Source: DATFWC01 sp045801465 (GTDB lineage Bacteria > Pseudomonadota > Alphaproteobacteria > Rhizobiales > Xanthobacteraceae). Taken from it: DNA of 64,000 nt. The notes under the pieces were generated by a model. It searched no databases. It saw only the letters and a list, made by a program, of their open reading frames with translations, and was not told the origin of the DNA. The translations under genes and the position numbers were made by a program. The stretch spans positions 8,433 to 72,432 of the forward strand of contig JBJMSU010000172.1 of NCBI GenBank assembly GCA_045801465.1. Direction: 5' to 3'. Of this stretch, positions 34,819-44,156 are shown in pieces (position 1 is the first letter of the stretch; every line of letters begins with the position of its first letter).

Positions 34819-36321
34819 ATGGCGACAGAAACCGTATCAGAGCAGAGGGGCGGCGTCGTCGAGACGCGTGATCCCGACGAATTCGCAAACATCCTCAAGC
34901 AGAGTTTCAAGCCGCGCAGCGAGCGTGCCGCGACCGAGGTCGAGAACGCCGTTGCAACGCTGGTCCAGGAGGCGCTCGCCGACACGAGCGTCATCAAGGA
35001 CCACGTGCTCGACACGATCGAAGAAATGATCGCGCGGCTCGATCAGAAGCTGACCGCGCAGGTCAACGAGATCCTGCATGCGCCCGTGTTCCAGGAGATC
35101 GAGAGCGCCTGGCGCGGCCTGCATCACCTCGTGTTCAACTCGGAGACCGATGCGCAGCTTAAGATCCGGGTGATGAACATCTCCAAAAACGAGCTGTATC
35201 GGAACCTGCGGCTTTATCCCGGCGCGCGCTGGGACCAGAGCCCGTTGTTCAAGAAGGTCTACGAGCAGGAGTTCGGCCAGCTCGGCGGCGAGCCGTACGG
35301 CTGCCTCATCGCCGACTACTACTTCAGCCACCTGCCGACCGACATCCAGCTGATGCGCGATCTCAGCAAGGTGGCGGCCGCCGCCCATTGCCCGATCTTT
35401 GCCGGCGCCGAGCCGACCCTGATGGGAATGGACAGCTGGACCGAGCTGATGAACCCGCGCGACCTCAGCAAGCTCTTCGACACGCCCGAATACGCGGCCT
35501 GGAAAGGGCTGCGTGACCAGGACGATTCGATCTATATGGGCTTGTGCATGCCGCGCGTGCTGGCCCGGGTGCCCTACGGCGCCAAGACCGAGCCGGTGGA
35601 GGAGTTCGCCTTCGAGGAGGACACCGACGCCCACAAGGGTGAGAAATACGGCTGGATGAACGCCTCCTATGCGATGGCGGTCAACATCAATCGGGCCTTC
35701 AAGGAATACGGCTGGTGCACCCGCATCCGCGGCGTGCAGTCGGGCGGCGAGGTGGTCAACCTGCCCACGCACACCTTCCCGACCGACGACGGCGGCGTGG
35801 ACTTGAAGTGCCCGACCGAGATCGCCATCACCGATCGACGCGAGCACGAGCTGGCGAAGTCGGGGCTCATCCCGATCATTCACCGCAAGAATACCGACAA
35901 GGCGGCGTTCATCGGCGCCCAGTCGATCTACAAGCCGCGCAAATACTTCGGCAAGGACGGCGTCGCCGCCACTGCCTCGGACAACCTCAAATCACGTCTG
36001 CCCTACATGTTCGCGGTGTCGCGCTTCGCCCACTATCTGAAATGCATGGTGCGCGACAAGATCGGCTCCACCAAGGAGAAGGACGAACTGCGCAAGTGGC
36101 TGCAGGAGTGGATCACCGAGTACGTCGACGGCAATCCGGAGACCTCGAGCGAGGAAACCAAGGCGCGCAGACCCCTGTCGGCCGCCTCGGTGGAGGTGTT
36201 CGAGAACGAGGAGAACCCCGGCTACTACATGGCCCGCTTCTACCTGCGTCCGCACTATCAGCTCGAGGCCATGGACATCGGGCTCAGCCTGGTGTCGCGA
36301 CTGCCCTCCGCGGCGGCGTGA
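34819..36321 (+). CDS. tssC: T6SS contractile sheath large subunit TssC (VipB)
   Basis: The 500-residue large sheath subunit shows the family blocks FQEIESAWRGLHHLVFNSET, YPGARWDQSPLFKKVYEQEF and GEPYGCLIADYYFSHLP, plus the conserved C-terminal MARFYLRPHYQLEAMDIGLS. It follows tssB closely and must be co-expressed. An imperfect stem (AGTCTG/CAGACT, 36356-36378) lies between it and hcp. Confidence 0.96.
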   Translation: MATETVSEQRGGVVETRDPDEFANILKQSFKPRSERAATEVENAVATLVQEALADTSVIKDHVLDTIEEMIARLDQKLTAQVNEILHAPVFQEIESAWRGLHHLVFNSETDAQLKIRVMNISKNELYRNLRLYPGARWDQSPLFKKVYEQEFGQLGGEPYGCLIADYYFSHLPTDIQLMRDLSKVAAAAHCPIFAGAEPTLMGMDSWTELMNPRDLSKLFDTPEYAAWKGLRDQDDSIYMGLCMPRVLARVPYGAKTEPVEEFAFEEDTDAHKGEKYGWMNASYAMAVNINRAFKEYGWCTRIRGVQSGGEVVNLPTHTFPTDDGGVDLKCPTEIAITDRREHELAKSGLIPIIHRKNTDKAAFIGAQSIYKPRKYFGKDGVAATASDNLKSRLPYMFAVSRFAHYLKCMVRDKIGSTKEKDELRKWLQEWITEYVDGNPETSSEETKARRPLSAASVEVFENEENPGYYMARFYLRPHYQLEAMDIGLSLVSRLPSAAA

Positions 36322-36405
36322 ACCTTGCAGGCAGTGACTGCGACAAAGCTTCCGAAGTCTGGAGATGAGCTTCAGACTCAGCCATTCTAACGCACGAGGA
36401 CAACC

Positions 36406-36894
36406 ATGGCTTCCGACTATCTTCTGGAAATCGAAGGCATCAAAGGTGAATCCAAGGACAGCAAGCATCCGAACACGATCGAGATCGAGAGCTTCTCCTG
36501 GGGCAACACCAACGACGGTTCGGCCGGGCACGGCACCGGCGCCGGCTCCGGCAAGGTTCACTTCCAGGACTTCCACTTCACGTCCCAGGTGAGCAAGGCG
36601 AGCGCCGAGCTGATGCTCGCCTGCGCGACCGGCAAGCACATCAAGAAGGCGCAGCTGTTCGTCCGCAAGCAGGGCGAAAACCAGCAGGACTACTACATGG
36701 TGACGCTCGAGGACTTCATCGTCAGCTCGTATCAGTCCGGCGGCTCCAACGGCTCGCACCACCTGCCGACCGACCAGTTCGCGCTCAACTTCGCCAAGGT
36801 CAAGTTCGAGTACAAGCCGCAGAAGGACGACGGCTCGCTCGAGGCGCCGGTCACGGCCGGCTGGGATCTGAAGCAGAACAAGAAGACTGGCTGA
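36406..36894 (+). CDS. hcp: T6SS tube protein Hcp (TssD)
   Basis: Hcp hexamers stack to form the inner tube and are released by firing. The 162-residue protein begins MASDYLLEIEGIKGES and contains SFSWGNTNDGSAGHG, KVHFQDFHFTSQVSKAS and the C-terminal FEYKPQKDDGS, all typical of Hcp. It has its own ribosome-binding site (GAGGA). A stable hairpin at 36931-36956 follows, consistent with a separate, abundant hcp transcript. Confidence 0.96.
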   Translation: MASDYLLEIEGIKGESKDSKHPNTIEIESFSWGNTNDGSAGHGTGAGSGKVHFQDFHFTSQVSKASAELMLACATGKHIKKAQLFVRKQGENQQDYYMVTLEDFIVSSYQSGGSNGSHHLPTDQFALNFAKVKFEYKPQKDDGSLEAPVTAGWDLKQNKKTG

Positions 36895-36930
36895 GCCCGC
36901 GCTCGGTTCTTGGTTCCTCATGAACGGACG

Positions 36931-36956
36931 GCGTCATCGGCACCAGCCGGTGACGC
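36931..36956 (+). terminator. Hairpin downstream of hcp
   Basis: GCGTCA pairs with TGACGC, and CGGC with GCCG around an ACCA loop, followed by only TTT. The short T-run makes it a weak terminator or an mRNA-stabilising hairpin separating hcp from tssEFGH. Confidence 0.5.
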
Positions 36957-37004
36957 TTTCCCGTTGGGGTTAGCCTCGCCGCCAACAAGATCTCGGTCGC
37001 AACC

Positions 37005-37553
37005 ATGGCCGGCCCGAAGAAAACTGACCGACTGAGCCCGCCGCTCATGTACGCGTTTCGCGCCGCGCACGAGGCGCGCGATGCCAAGACCAAGCTCGAC
37101 CTGCGCGACGAGGCAGGCGAGCGCGTCATCGCCGGACGGCGGATAGCCGTGCGCACGGCGATCACCGAACCAACGCTGCGGCGAGAGGTCGCGCGCGACC
37201 TCGATGCCTTGATGAATACGATCGCGCTGGAATCGAGCGAAGATCTCACGCGGTTCGAGCATGCGCGCCGATCGGTGATCAACTACGGCCTTCCCGACAT
37301 CACCCATCGCTCGATCGACGAGATGTCCGTCGAGGACGTCAGCGACGAAATCAAGGCGGCCCTCATCAATCACGAGCCGCGCCTGGTGCCCGCCAGCATC
37401 CGCGTTACCAAGGACGCGGAGATCAACGAGGCGGAGCTCAAGATGCGTTTCGTCGTCCGCGCGGACCTGATGTGCGAGCCGTTGAACGTGCCCGTGGAGT
37501 TCGTCGCCGATCTCGAGCTCGACAGCGGCAATATCTCGGTCGGCCGAATCTAG
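37005..37553 (+). CDS. tssE: T6SS baseplate protein TssE (gp25-like)
   Basis: TssE is the lysozyme-like gp25 wedge component of the baseplate that nucleates the sheath. The 182-residue protein carries VRRDLDALMNT-like and SVINYGLPDI blocks, and an NHEPRLVP stretch matching the conserved EPRL motif of gp25. It is followed by tssF after 4 bases. Confidence 0.92.
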   Translation: MAGPKKTDRLSPPLMYAFRAAHEARDAKTKLDLRDEAGERVIAGRRIAVRTAITEPTLRREVARDLDALMNTIALESSEDLTRFEHARRSVINYGLPDITHRSIDEMSVEDVSDEIKAALINHEPRLVPASIRVTKDAEINEAELKMRFVVRADLMCEPLNVPVEFVADLELDSGNISVGRI

Positions 37554-37557
37554 GCCC

Positions 37558-39522
37558 ATGCATCGGGAATTTCTCGATCTCTACAATCGGGAACTGCAGT
37601 TGCTCTACGAGCAGGCGCGCGAGTTCGCCGGGGAATACCCGGGGATCGCCGAGCGGCTCGGCGGCTTGCTCACCGACCGCATGGATCCGATGGTGGCCGG
37701 CCTGCTCGAAGGCGCCGCCTTCCTGGCCGCCCGCGTACAGCTCAAGCTCAAGCACGAGTTCCCCGAATTTACCGCCAACCTGTTGGAGCAACTGGTGCCC
37801 AATTATCTGGCGCCGACTCCGTCCGTCATGTTGACGAAGGTCAATCCGCTCTATGCCGATCCCGGCTTGCGGGAAGGGCACCTCATCCCTCGCGGCTCCT
37901 ATCTTGACGCCACCTATCGCGAGCTCGATCGGCAGATCGCCTGTCGTTTCCGCCTGAGTTCCGACATCACGCTGTGGCCGTTCGAGGTCACGGCGGCCGA
38001 ATATTATTCGACGCCCGGTCCGCTGCAGGCATTGGGGCTGTCGGTCGGCTCGAACATCCTTGCTGGCTTGCGCCTGTCGCTGACCCATCGCATGGCGCTG
38101 CGGCGCGAAGACGAGATCACCGATGCCGATGCGCAAAAGAATCCGGCCGTGTGGTTTGCCGGATGTCGGACGCGCGAGCTGCCGGTCTATCTTCTCGGCT
38201 CAGAGCCCGACGCGGTCGCCGTGTATGAGCAGCTCTTCGCGCACCGCGTCGGCATCTATTTCCGTTTCCTCGACCAGTTCGGCGATCCGGTCGTCGTCAC
38301 TTCGCCGCAGGTGCAGATGGCGCAACTCGGGTTCGGCGACGATGACTTCCTGCTCGGCGGCGACCAGCGGGTGTTCCGCGGATTCGACCTGTTGCGCGAA
38401 TACTTCATGTTCCCGCGCAAGTTCCTCGGATTCTCCCTCACCGGGCTCGAGGCGGTGATGCGTAAGCTCACCGCCAAATCGGTCGACATCCTGTTCTCCT
38501 TCGACGAAGTCAATCATCGCCTGCCGGCGGCGGTGCGGGCGGATTTGTTCTCGCTCTACACGGCGCCGGCCGTGAACCTGTTCGAGAAGACCACCGATCG
38601 CGTCGTGGTGCGCGCCAACCAGCACGAATACCACATCGTTCCCGACCGCAGCCGCTATCTCGATTTCGAGCCGCACCGCATCGTCGACCTCTTTGCGCAC
38701 TATCCCGGCGGGCAGGAGAAGGTGCCGGTGCCTCCTCTCTACGCTGCTTCGCTCGACGTCGCGGTGACCGATCCCAAGCTGTCCTACACGGTCCGCCGTC
38801 TGCCGCGCCGACGCACTGTGGAAGAGAAGAAATACGGCAAGTCTTCCGACTATACCGGCACCGACATGTTCATATCGCTGCTCGAGCCGGCGGGCGTTAA
38901 CGACGACACCTCGGTGGCGGAACTGAGCGTGCGCGCCTTGTGCTCGAACCGGCACCTGACCGAGCATCTTCCGGTCGGGGAAGGGGGAGCGGACTTCCGG
39001 CTCCTCGAAGACGTGACGCTCGACGTGGTGTGCGTGGCCGGCCCGACGTTGCCGCGCGAGCCGGTGGTCACGCAGCATTGGAGCCGCAGCGAGACCGCTT
39101 ACACCGGGACGGTCGCCTGGCGGCTCATCAATATGCTGAGCTTGAACCAGCTCGGCCTGGTCGAGCGGGGCGCCGGCAAGGACGGACAGTCGTTGCGGGA
39201 AATGCTCGGCATGTTCGGCGACCTTGCCGACAGCGCAACCGAGCGCAAGATCCGCGGCGTGCGCAGCGTCGACAGCGCACCGGTGGTGCGCCGGGTGCAC
39301 CGCGCCAGCGGCAGCGCGACGGCGCGCGGCATCCAAATCACCGTCACGCTCGACGAAAAGGCCTTCGAAGGCAGCGGCGCGTTCCTGCTGGGCGCCGTTC
39401 TCGATCGCTTCTTCGTGCAATATGCTGGGCTCAACCACTTCACGCAGACGGTCATACGCACCGTCGAGCGCGGCGAGATCATGCGCTGGCCGACGCGCAT
39501 CGGATTGCGGCATCCGCTATGA
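37558..39522 (+). CDS. tssF: T6SS baseplate protein TssF (ImpG)
   Basis: This 654-residue wedge protein begins with LDLYNRELQLLYEQAREFAGEYP (parts: LDLYNRELQLLYEQA, REFAGEYPGIAERLG) and has ELVPNYLAPTPS-like and LKHEFPEFTANLLEQL motifs, typical of TssF. It forms the baseplate with TssE, TssG and TssK. Its stop overlaps the tssG ATG (ATGA). Confidence 0.95.
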   Translation: MHREFLDLYNRELQLLYEQAREFAGEYPGIAERLGGLLTDRMDPMVAGLLEGAAFLAARVQLKLKHEFPEFTANLLEQLVPNYLAPTPSVMLTKVNPLYADPGLREGHLIPRGSYLDATYRELDRQIACRFRLSSDITLWPFEVTAAEYYSTPGPLQALGLSVGSNILAGLRLSLTHRMALRREDEITDADAQKNPAVWFAGCRTRELPVYLLGSEPDAVAVYEQLFAHRVGIYFRFLDQFGDPVVVTSPQVQMAQLGFGDDDFLLGGDQRVFRGFDLLREYFMFPRKFLGFSLTGLEAVMRKLTAKSVDILFSFDEVNHRLPAAVRADLFSLYTAPAVNLFEKTTDRVVVRANQHEYHIVPDRSRYLDFEPHRIVDLFAHYPGGQEKVPVPPLYAASLDVAVTDPKLSYTVRRLPRRRTVEEKKYGKSSDYTGTDMFISLLEPAGVNDDTSVAELSVRALCSNRHLTEHLPVGEGGADFRLLEDVTLDVVCVAGPTLPREPVVTQHWSRSETAYTGTVAWRLINMLSLNQLGLVERGAGKDGQSLREMLGMFGDLADSATERKIRGVRSVDSAPVVRRVHRASGSATARGIQITVTLDEKAFEGSGAFLLGAVLDRFFVQYAGLNHFTQTVIRTVERGEIMRWPTRIGLRHPL

Positions 39523-40661
39523 ATGTGCTCGACGATGGTCAGAACGCGACCGCCTCTGCGGCGGCGCCGCCCGTCGCGGTCGCCGATGCCGTCCTGCAGG
39601 CGCCTCTGCGGGCTGCCACGAGCCCGGCCACCTTCCTCGATGATGCCATCAAGGAGCCCTGGCGCTTCGACTTTTTCATGATGATGCGCCGGCTCGAGCG
39701 CACCTTCCGGGATCGCCCGCGCATCGGTGACAGCGCGTCGCTGCGCGAGGAGCTCGTCCTGCTCGGCCAGGACCCTTTCATGGACTTTCCGGCGTCGAAC
39801 CTGTCGCGCGTGGCGCAGACAAAGGGCGGACACATCCGGGTCCACGCCAAGTTCCTCGGCCTGTTGGGACCGCAGGGGGCGCTGCCGCTTTCGACCACCG
39901 AAGAGGCGTACGGATGGTCGACCATGCGGGACGAGTCGTTTCCGCGCTTCCTCGACATCTTCAATCATCGTTTCCTGCAGCTGTTCTATCGCGCCTGGGG
40001 GGATGCCCGGCCCATCGTCCAGCACGACCGGCCGGATGCGGACCGTTTCCTCGTCTATGTCGGCGCCATGATCGGGGTCGGATCGCCGCCCTACCGCAAT
40101 CTCGATACGGTGCCGGATCTGGCGAAACTGGCTTTCGCCGGGCTCATGGCTCCGCAGGCCAAGTCGGCCTCGCGCCTGCGCGCCCTCATCGGCGGCCTGT
40201 TCGGCGTCCGCGTCGAGATCGAGCAATTCGTCGGCACGCGTCTGACGATCGAGAAGAGCGACCGCAGCCTGCTCGGCGCCAACAACAGCGGGGTCGGCCG
40301 GGACATCGTGGTGGGAGCGGCCGTCTACAGCGTGCAGGACAAGATTCGCATCCGCATCTATACCTCGGGCCTGCAGGAGTACATGCGCTTCCTGCCGACC
40401 GGCGACCGCTGCGAGCCGCTCGTCGACGCGGTCTTCTTCTATATCGGCGACCAGCTCGACTGGGAGGTCGAGTTGGCGTTGCCGTCGCGCGAGGTCGAGC
40501 CCGTCAAGGTGGGCAGCTTCGGCCAGCTCGGATGGACGAGCTGGATGACGCCTGAATGGGTGGGCCTGGACCGCCCTTACCGCTGGGATGCCCGCTTTCA
40601 TCCTGCGGATATCTTGAGGCAAAAGCGCAAACGCCGGCACGACGGCGTGGGGAGGGCTTAA
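39519..40661 (+). CDS. tssG: T6SS baseplate protein TssG (ImpH)
   Basis: This is a 380-residue wedge protein that pairs with TssF. Family signatures are PWRFDFFMMMRRLER, HAKFLGLLGPQGALPLSTTE and a C-terminal WTSWMTP. The start ATG overlaps the tssF stop, and the stop is directly followed by the tssH ATG with no spacer. It has an unusually long N-terminal Ala-rich stretch (about 25 residues) before the conserved part. Confidence 0.94.
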   Translation: MNVLDDGQNATASAAAPPVAVADAVLQAPLRAATSPATFLDDAIKEPWRFDFFMMMRRLERTFRDRPRIGDSASLREELVLLGQDPFMDFPASNLSRVAQTKGGHIRVHAKFLGLLGPQGALPLSTTEEAYGWSTMRDESFPRFLDIFNHRFLQLFYRAWGDARPIVQHDRPDADRFLVYVGAMIGVGSPPYRNLDTVPDLAKLAFAGLMAPQAKSASRLRALIGGLFGVRVEIEQFVGTRLTIEKSDRSLLGANNSGVGRDIVVGAAVYSVQDKIRIRIYTSGLQEYMRFLPTGDRCEPLVDAVFFYIGDQLDWEVELALPSREVEPVKVGSFGQLGWTSWMTPEWVGLDRPYRWDARFHPADILRQKRKRRHDGVGRA

Positions 40662-43379
40662 ATGGCCGACATCAGCCTGGAAGCGGTGACCGGCAAATTG
40701 AACCGGGTCGGATACGATGCTTTCATCAAGGCGCTGCGCCACGCCAAGAGCGCCGGCAACCGCAACGTCGAGCTGGCGCACTGGCTGTTTCACATCCTGC
40801 AGCAGGAGCGCACCGATATCGGGCTGACGGCCGATCATTTCGGTCTCGACCGCGCCCGCATGCTCAGCGACATCGTCGCCGTGATCAACGGGTTCCGCCG
40901 CAACGAGACCGAGATGCCCGGCATCTCCAACATGGTCGTCGATGCGCTGGACCGCGGCTGGCATTACGCGACGCTGTTCTTCGGCGAGACCCAGATTCGT
41001 ACCGGTCACATCCTGGTGGCCGCTCTGAAATCGCTCGAGCTGCGCCGCGCGCTCGTCAACGCATCGCAGGAGTTCGGCAAGATCAACGTCGACGCGGTCG
41101 CAACCGATCACCGCGGCATGTGGGCGGGATCGGAGGAAGAGACGCTGCGCCCGATGGACGGGTCCGGCTTGCGCGCCGCCGGCACGCCCGGCGCCGAGCA
41201 GGCCGCTGGTCCCAAAGGCACCACGCCGCTCGACCGCTACTCGCAGGATCTCACGCTCAAGGCCAAGAGCGGCGAAATGGATCCGATCCTCGGCCGCGAG
41301 GAGGAGATTCGCCAGATCGTCGACGTGCTGATGCGGCGGCGCCAGAACAACCCCATCCTGGTCGGCGAGGCCGGCGTCGGCAAGACCGCGGTGGTGGAGG
41401 GATTCGCCCAGCGCATTGCCGCCGAGGACGTGCCGCCGCCGTTGCGCGGGGTGCGGCTGTGCGCGCTCGACATCGGGCTGATGCAGGCGGGCGCCTCCAT
41501 GAAGGGCGAGTTCGAGCAACGCCTGCGCAGCGTCATCGACGAGGTGCAGAATTCGCCGCAGCCGATCATTCTGTTCATCGACGAAGCGCATACCTTGATC
41601 GGCGCCGGCGGCTCCGCCGGCACCGGCGATGCCGCCAATCTGCTCAAGCCCGCGCTGGCGCGTGGCACCTTGCGCACCGTCGCGGCCACGACCTGGGGAG
41701 AATATCTGAAATATTTCGAGAAGGACCCGGCGCTGACGCGGCGGTTTCAGCCGATCCAGGTCGGCGAGCCCGACGTGGAGCGGTGCTGCCGCATGGTGCG
41801 CGGCATTCTTGGGCCGATGGAGAAGCATCACAAGGTGCGCATCTCCGACGCGGCGATCGTCGCCGCCGTGCAGCTGTCGCACCGCTATATTCCGGCCCGG
41901 CAGTTGCCCGACAAAGCCGTGAGCCTGCTCGATACAGCGGCCGCGCGCGTCTCCATCAGCCAGAGCGCGACGCCGGCGATGATCGAGGATGCGCGGGCCG
42001 CCATCGCCGCGCGCGAGGCGGAGAAGGCGGGATTGATCGCCGACAGCGATCTCGGACACGAGGACGACGACCGCCTGGCCACCATCGACGTCGACATCGC
42101 CGCGCTCAAGGACAAGCTCGCCAACCTCGAGACCGAGTGGGAGACCGAGCAGAAGCTCGTCACCGAGATCCGATCCTTACGCGAGATCCTCAACCCCGAC
42201 GAGGCGAAGGACAAGTCCAAGGCGCCATCCGTGGTTCCCGAGAGCGGCGAAGCTGCCGCCGAATTCCCGCCCGCCGCCAATCAGCCGACGCCGGAGGAGG
42301 CGCGCGCACAGGTGCGCGAGAAGTTCGATGCGCTCGAGGAACGCGATCCGGAAAAGCGCATGATCTATGCCCATGTCGACGAACAGGCGGTGGCGTCCGT
42401 CGTCTCCGACTGGACCGGCATTCCGGTCGGCCGCATGGTCAAGGACGAGGTCCAGACGATTCTTTCCCTGCCGGAAATCCTCAGCAAGCGGGTGATCGGG
42501 CAGGACCATGGTCTGCGCATCATCGCCAACCGCATCGAGACCAGCCGCGCCAAGCTCGACAACCCCGGCAAGCCGATCGGCGTGTTCATGCTGTGCGGTC
42601 CCTCGGGGGTGGGAAAGACCGAGACCGCGCTGGCGCTCGCCGAGTCGCTCTATGGCGGCGAGCAGAACGTGATCACCATCAACATGTCGGAGTTCCAGGA
42701 GTCGCACACCGTTTCCACCCTGAAGGGTGCCCCGCCCGGCTACGTGGGCTACGGCGAAGGCGGCCGATTGACCGAGGCGGTGCGGCGCAAGCCCTATAGC
42801 GTGGTCCTGCTCGACGAGGTCGAGAAGGCGCATCCCGACGTGCACGAAATCTTCTTCCAGGTGTTCGACAAGGGCCAGATGGAGGACGGCACCGGCCGGC
42901 GGATCGATTTCAAGAACACGCTCATTCTCCTGACCTCGAACGTCGGCACCGACGTGATCGTGAAGCTCGCCAAGGACCCCGAACACGCCGACAACGCCGA
43001 GGCGCTGGCGGCGGCGCTGCGGCCCGAGCTCCTGCGCGTGTTCCCGGCGGCCCTGCTCGGCCGCATGGTCACGATCCCGTACTTTCCGCTCTCCGAGGAA
43101 GTGCTGGGCGGCATCGTGCGGCTGCAGCTCGACCGCATCGCCAAGCGCATCCGCGAGAACCACGATGCGGCGTTCGTCTACGACGAGGCGGTGGTCAGCC
43201 ACATCGTCTCGATGTGCAACGACCCCGACACCGGCGGCCGCATGATCGACAACATCATCACCAACACGCTCTTGCCGGCGCTCTCGCGCGAATTCCTCAA
43301 GCGCTCGATGGCCAAGGAGGAGCTCAAGGAGGCGCGGGTCTCGATCGCCGACCAGCAGTTCAGCTACGCCTGGGCGTGA
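40662..43379 (+). CDS. clpV: T6SS disassembly ATPase TssH (ClpV)
   Basis: ClpV disassembles the contracted sheath for reuse. The 905-residue protein has a Clp N-domain (about 1-150) for the TssC/VipB N-terminus, a first AAA+ domain with Walker A GEAGVGKT (235-242) and ILFIDEAHTLIG, a coiled middle domain, and a second AAA+ domain with GPSGVGKT (from residue 646) and VVLLDEVEKAHPDV. Both modules are intact. It is the last gene of the plus-strand T6SS run. Confidence 0.96.
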   Translation: MADISLEAVTGKLNRVGYDAFIKALRHAKSAGNRNVELAHWLFHILQQERTDIGLTADHFGLDRARMLSDIVAVINGFRRNETEMPGISNMVVDALDRGWHYATLFFGETQIRTGHILVAALKSLELRRALVNASQEFGKINVDAVATDHRGMWAGSEEETLRPMDGSGLRAAGTPGAEQAAGPKGTTPLDRYSQDLTLKAKSGEMDPILGREEEIRQIVDVLMRRRQNNPILVGEAGVGKTAVVEGFAQRIAAEDVPPPLRGVRLCALDIGLMQAGASMKGEFEQRLRSVIDEVQNSPQPIILFIDEAHTLIGAGGSAGTGDAANLLKPALARGTLRTVAATTWGEYLKYFEKDPALTRRFQPIQVGEPDVERCCRMVRGILGPMEKHHKVRISDAAIVAAVQLSHRYIPARQLPDKAVSLLDTAAARVSISQSATPAMIEDARAAIAAREAEKAGLIADSDLGHEDDDRLATIDVDIAALKDKLANLETEWETEQKLVTEIRSLREILNPDEAKDKSKAPSVVPESGEAAAEFPPAANQPTPEEARAQVREKFDALEERDPEKRMIYAHVDEQAVASVVSDWTGIPVGRMVKDEVQTILSLPEILSKRVIGQDHGLRIIANRIETSRAKLDNPGKPIGVFMLCGPSGVGKTETALALAESLYGGEQNVITINMSEFQESHTVSTLKGAPPGYVGYGEGGRLTEAVRRKPYSVVLLDEVEKAHPDVHEIFFQVFDKGQMEDGTGRRIDFKNTLILLTSNVGTDVIVKLAKDPEHADNAEALAAALRPELLRVFPAALLGRMVTIPYFPLSEEVLGGIVRLQLDRIAKRIRENHDAAFVYDEAVVSHIVSMCNDPDTGGRMIDNIITNTLLPALSREFLKRSMAKEELKEARVSIADQQFSYAWA

Positions 43380-43411
43380 GCCGGCGCCGCCCCATTGGGC
43401 AGTGCCGCAGC

Positions 43412-43735
43412 TCAGCCGGCGCCAATGAACTTAAGGTCGCCGGTCACCGCAGACTCGATGGCGGCGAGGAGGTTGGGCACAAGCGGTCTCAGATCAGCGA
43501 TCCGGTTCGTCTTAGCCCGAAGCACGACCACGGCGATCGGCAAAGTGTCCAGATTCTGTTGGAAGGACAGATTTCGATCTACGGTGATGAAAATATCGAA
43601 GTGCTGTGCGGCGAGCGTCAGCAATGCTCCGTTTTCGATCGCCGTCCAACCCATCTGACGAGCAGTTTTGACGTCGTGACCGGCGATGTCGCGCGCGAGG
43701 CGCCAGTCGATGCACTCATCGAGGAGAACCTTCAC
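43412..43735 (-). CDS. DUF5615 PIN-like toxin candidate
   Basis: This 107-residue protein begins MKVLLDECIDWRLAR and contains FDIFITVDRNLSFQQNL, the PIN-like arrangement of DUF5615: acidic residues in LLDE and in TVDR. Such proteins are predicted RNases paired with DUF433 antitoxins. Its ATG overlaps the stop of the DUF433 gene (ATGA), so the antitoxin is translated first. Confidence 0.8.
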   Translation of the reverse strand: MKVLLDECIDWRLARDIAGHDVKTARQMGWTAIENGALLTLAAQHFDIFITVDRNLSFQQNLDTLPIAVVVLRAKTNRIADLRPLVPNLLAAIESAVTGDLKFIGAG

Positions 43736-43944
43736 GACGCCGCTTCGATGACACGGTCCTTCGCTTCCTCCAGGAAAGCGATGACATGCTCTCGCGTCAC
43801 CGACGGAAATCCTTCGAGAAAATCATCGATTGACTCGCCTGCCTCAAGATAGTCGAGCAGGGTCTGCACAGGGACTCTCGTCCCATGGAAGACAGCAGTG
43901 CCACCCATCACGTCGGGACTGCGCGAGACGATTGGCTGCTTCAT
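43732..43944 (-). CDS. DUF433 antitoxin-like protein
   Basis: This 70-residue protein has GGTAVFHGTRVPVQTLLDYLEAG (parts: GGTAVFHGTRVPV, LLDYLEAGESIDDFL) and FPSVTREHVIAFL, the DUF433 signature, predicted as a winged-helix-like DNA-binding antitoxin. It sits first in the two-gene operon with the DUF5615 protein, just beyond the end of the T6SS locus. The family also exists in housekeeping settings, so a true toxin-antitoxin role is not certain. Confidence 0.8.
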   Translation of the reverse strand: MKQPIVSRSPDVMGGTAVFHGTRVPVQTLLDYLEAGESIDDFLEGFPSVTREHVIAFLEEAKDRVIEAAS

Positions 43945-44156
43945 GGTGATAGACTAGGCCCTGACCGGGTCGGCGCGCAACGGTCGGAAAAGGTCCACGG
44001 CAGACGCTCAAGAGTTGACCAAGAGCGCTGATCACTGCGGCTGATCGCCCGCACAGCCGGTCACCCTCTGCCCCGGTCGCTCGGCGCGCCGACGACCCTC
44101 GGCTTGTCCTTGGCGCAGGGGAACAGCCGGCGCGTCGAATCCTCTGTGACGAGGTA

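Noticed and set aside
39099..42059. A 986-codon open frame on the minus strand opposite tssF, tssG and tssH
   Set aside because: It is antisense to three clear T6SS genes, has His/Asp/Arg-rich low-complexity translation typical of the complement of GC-rich coding DNA, and has no recognised domain.
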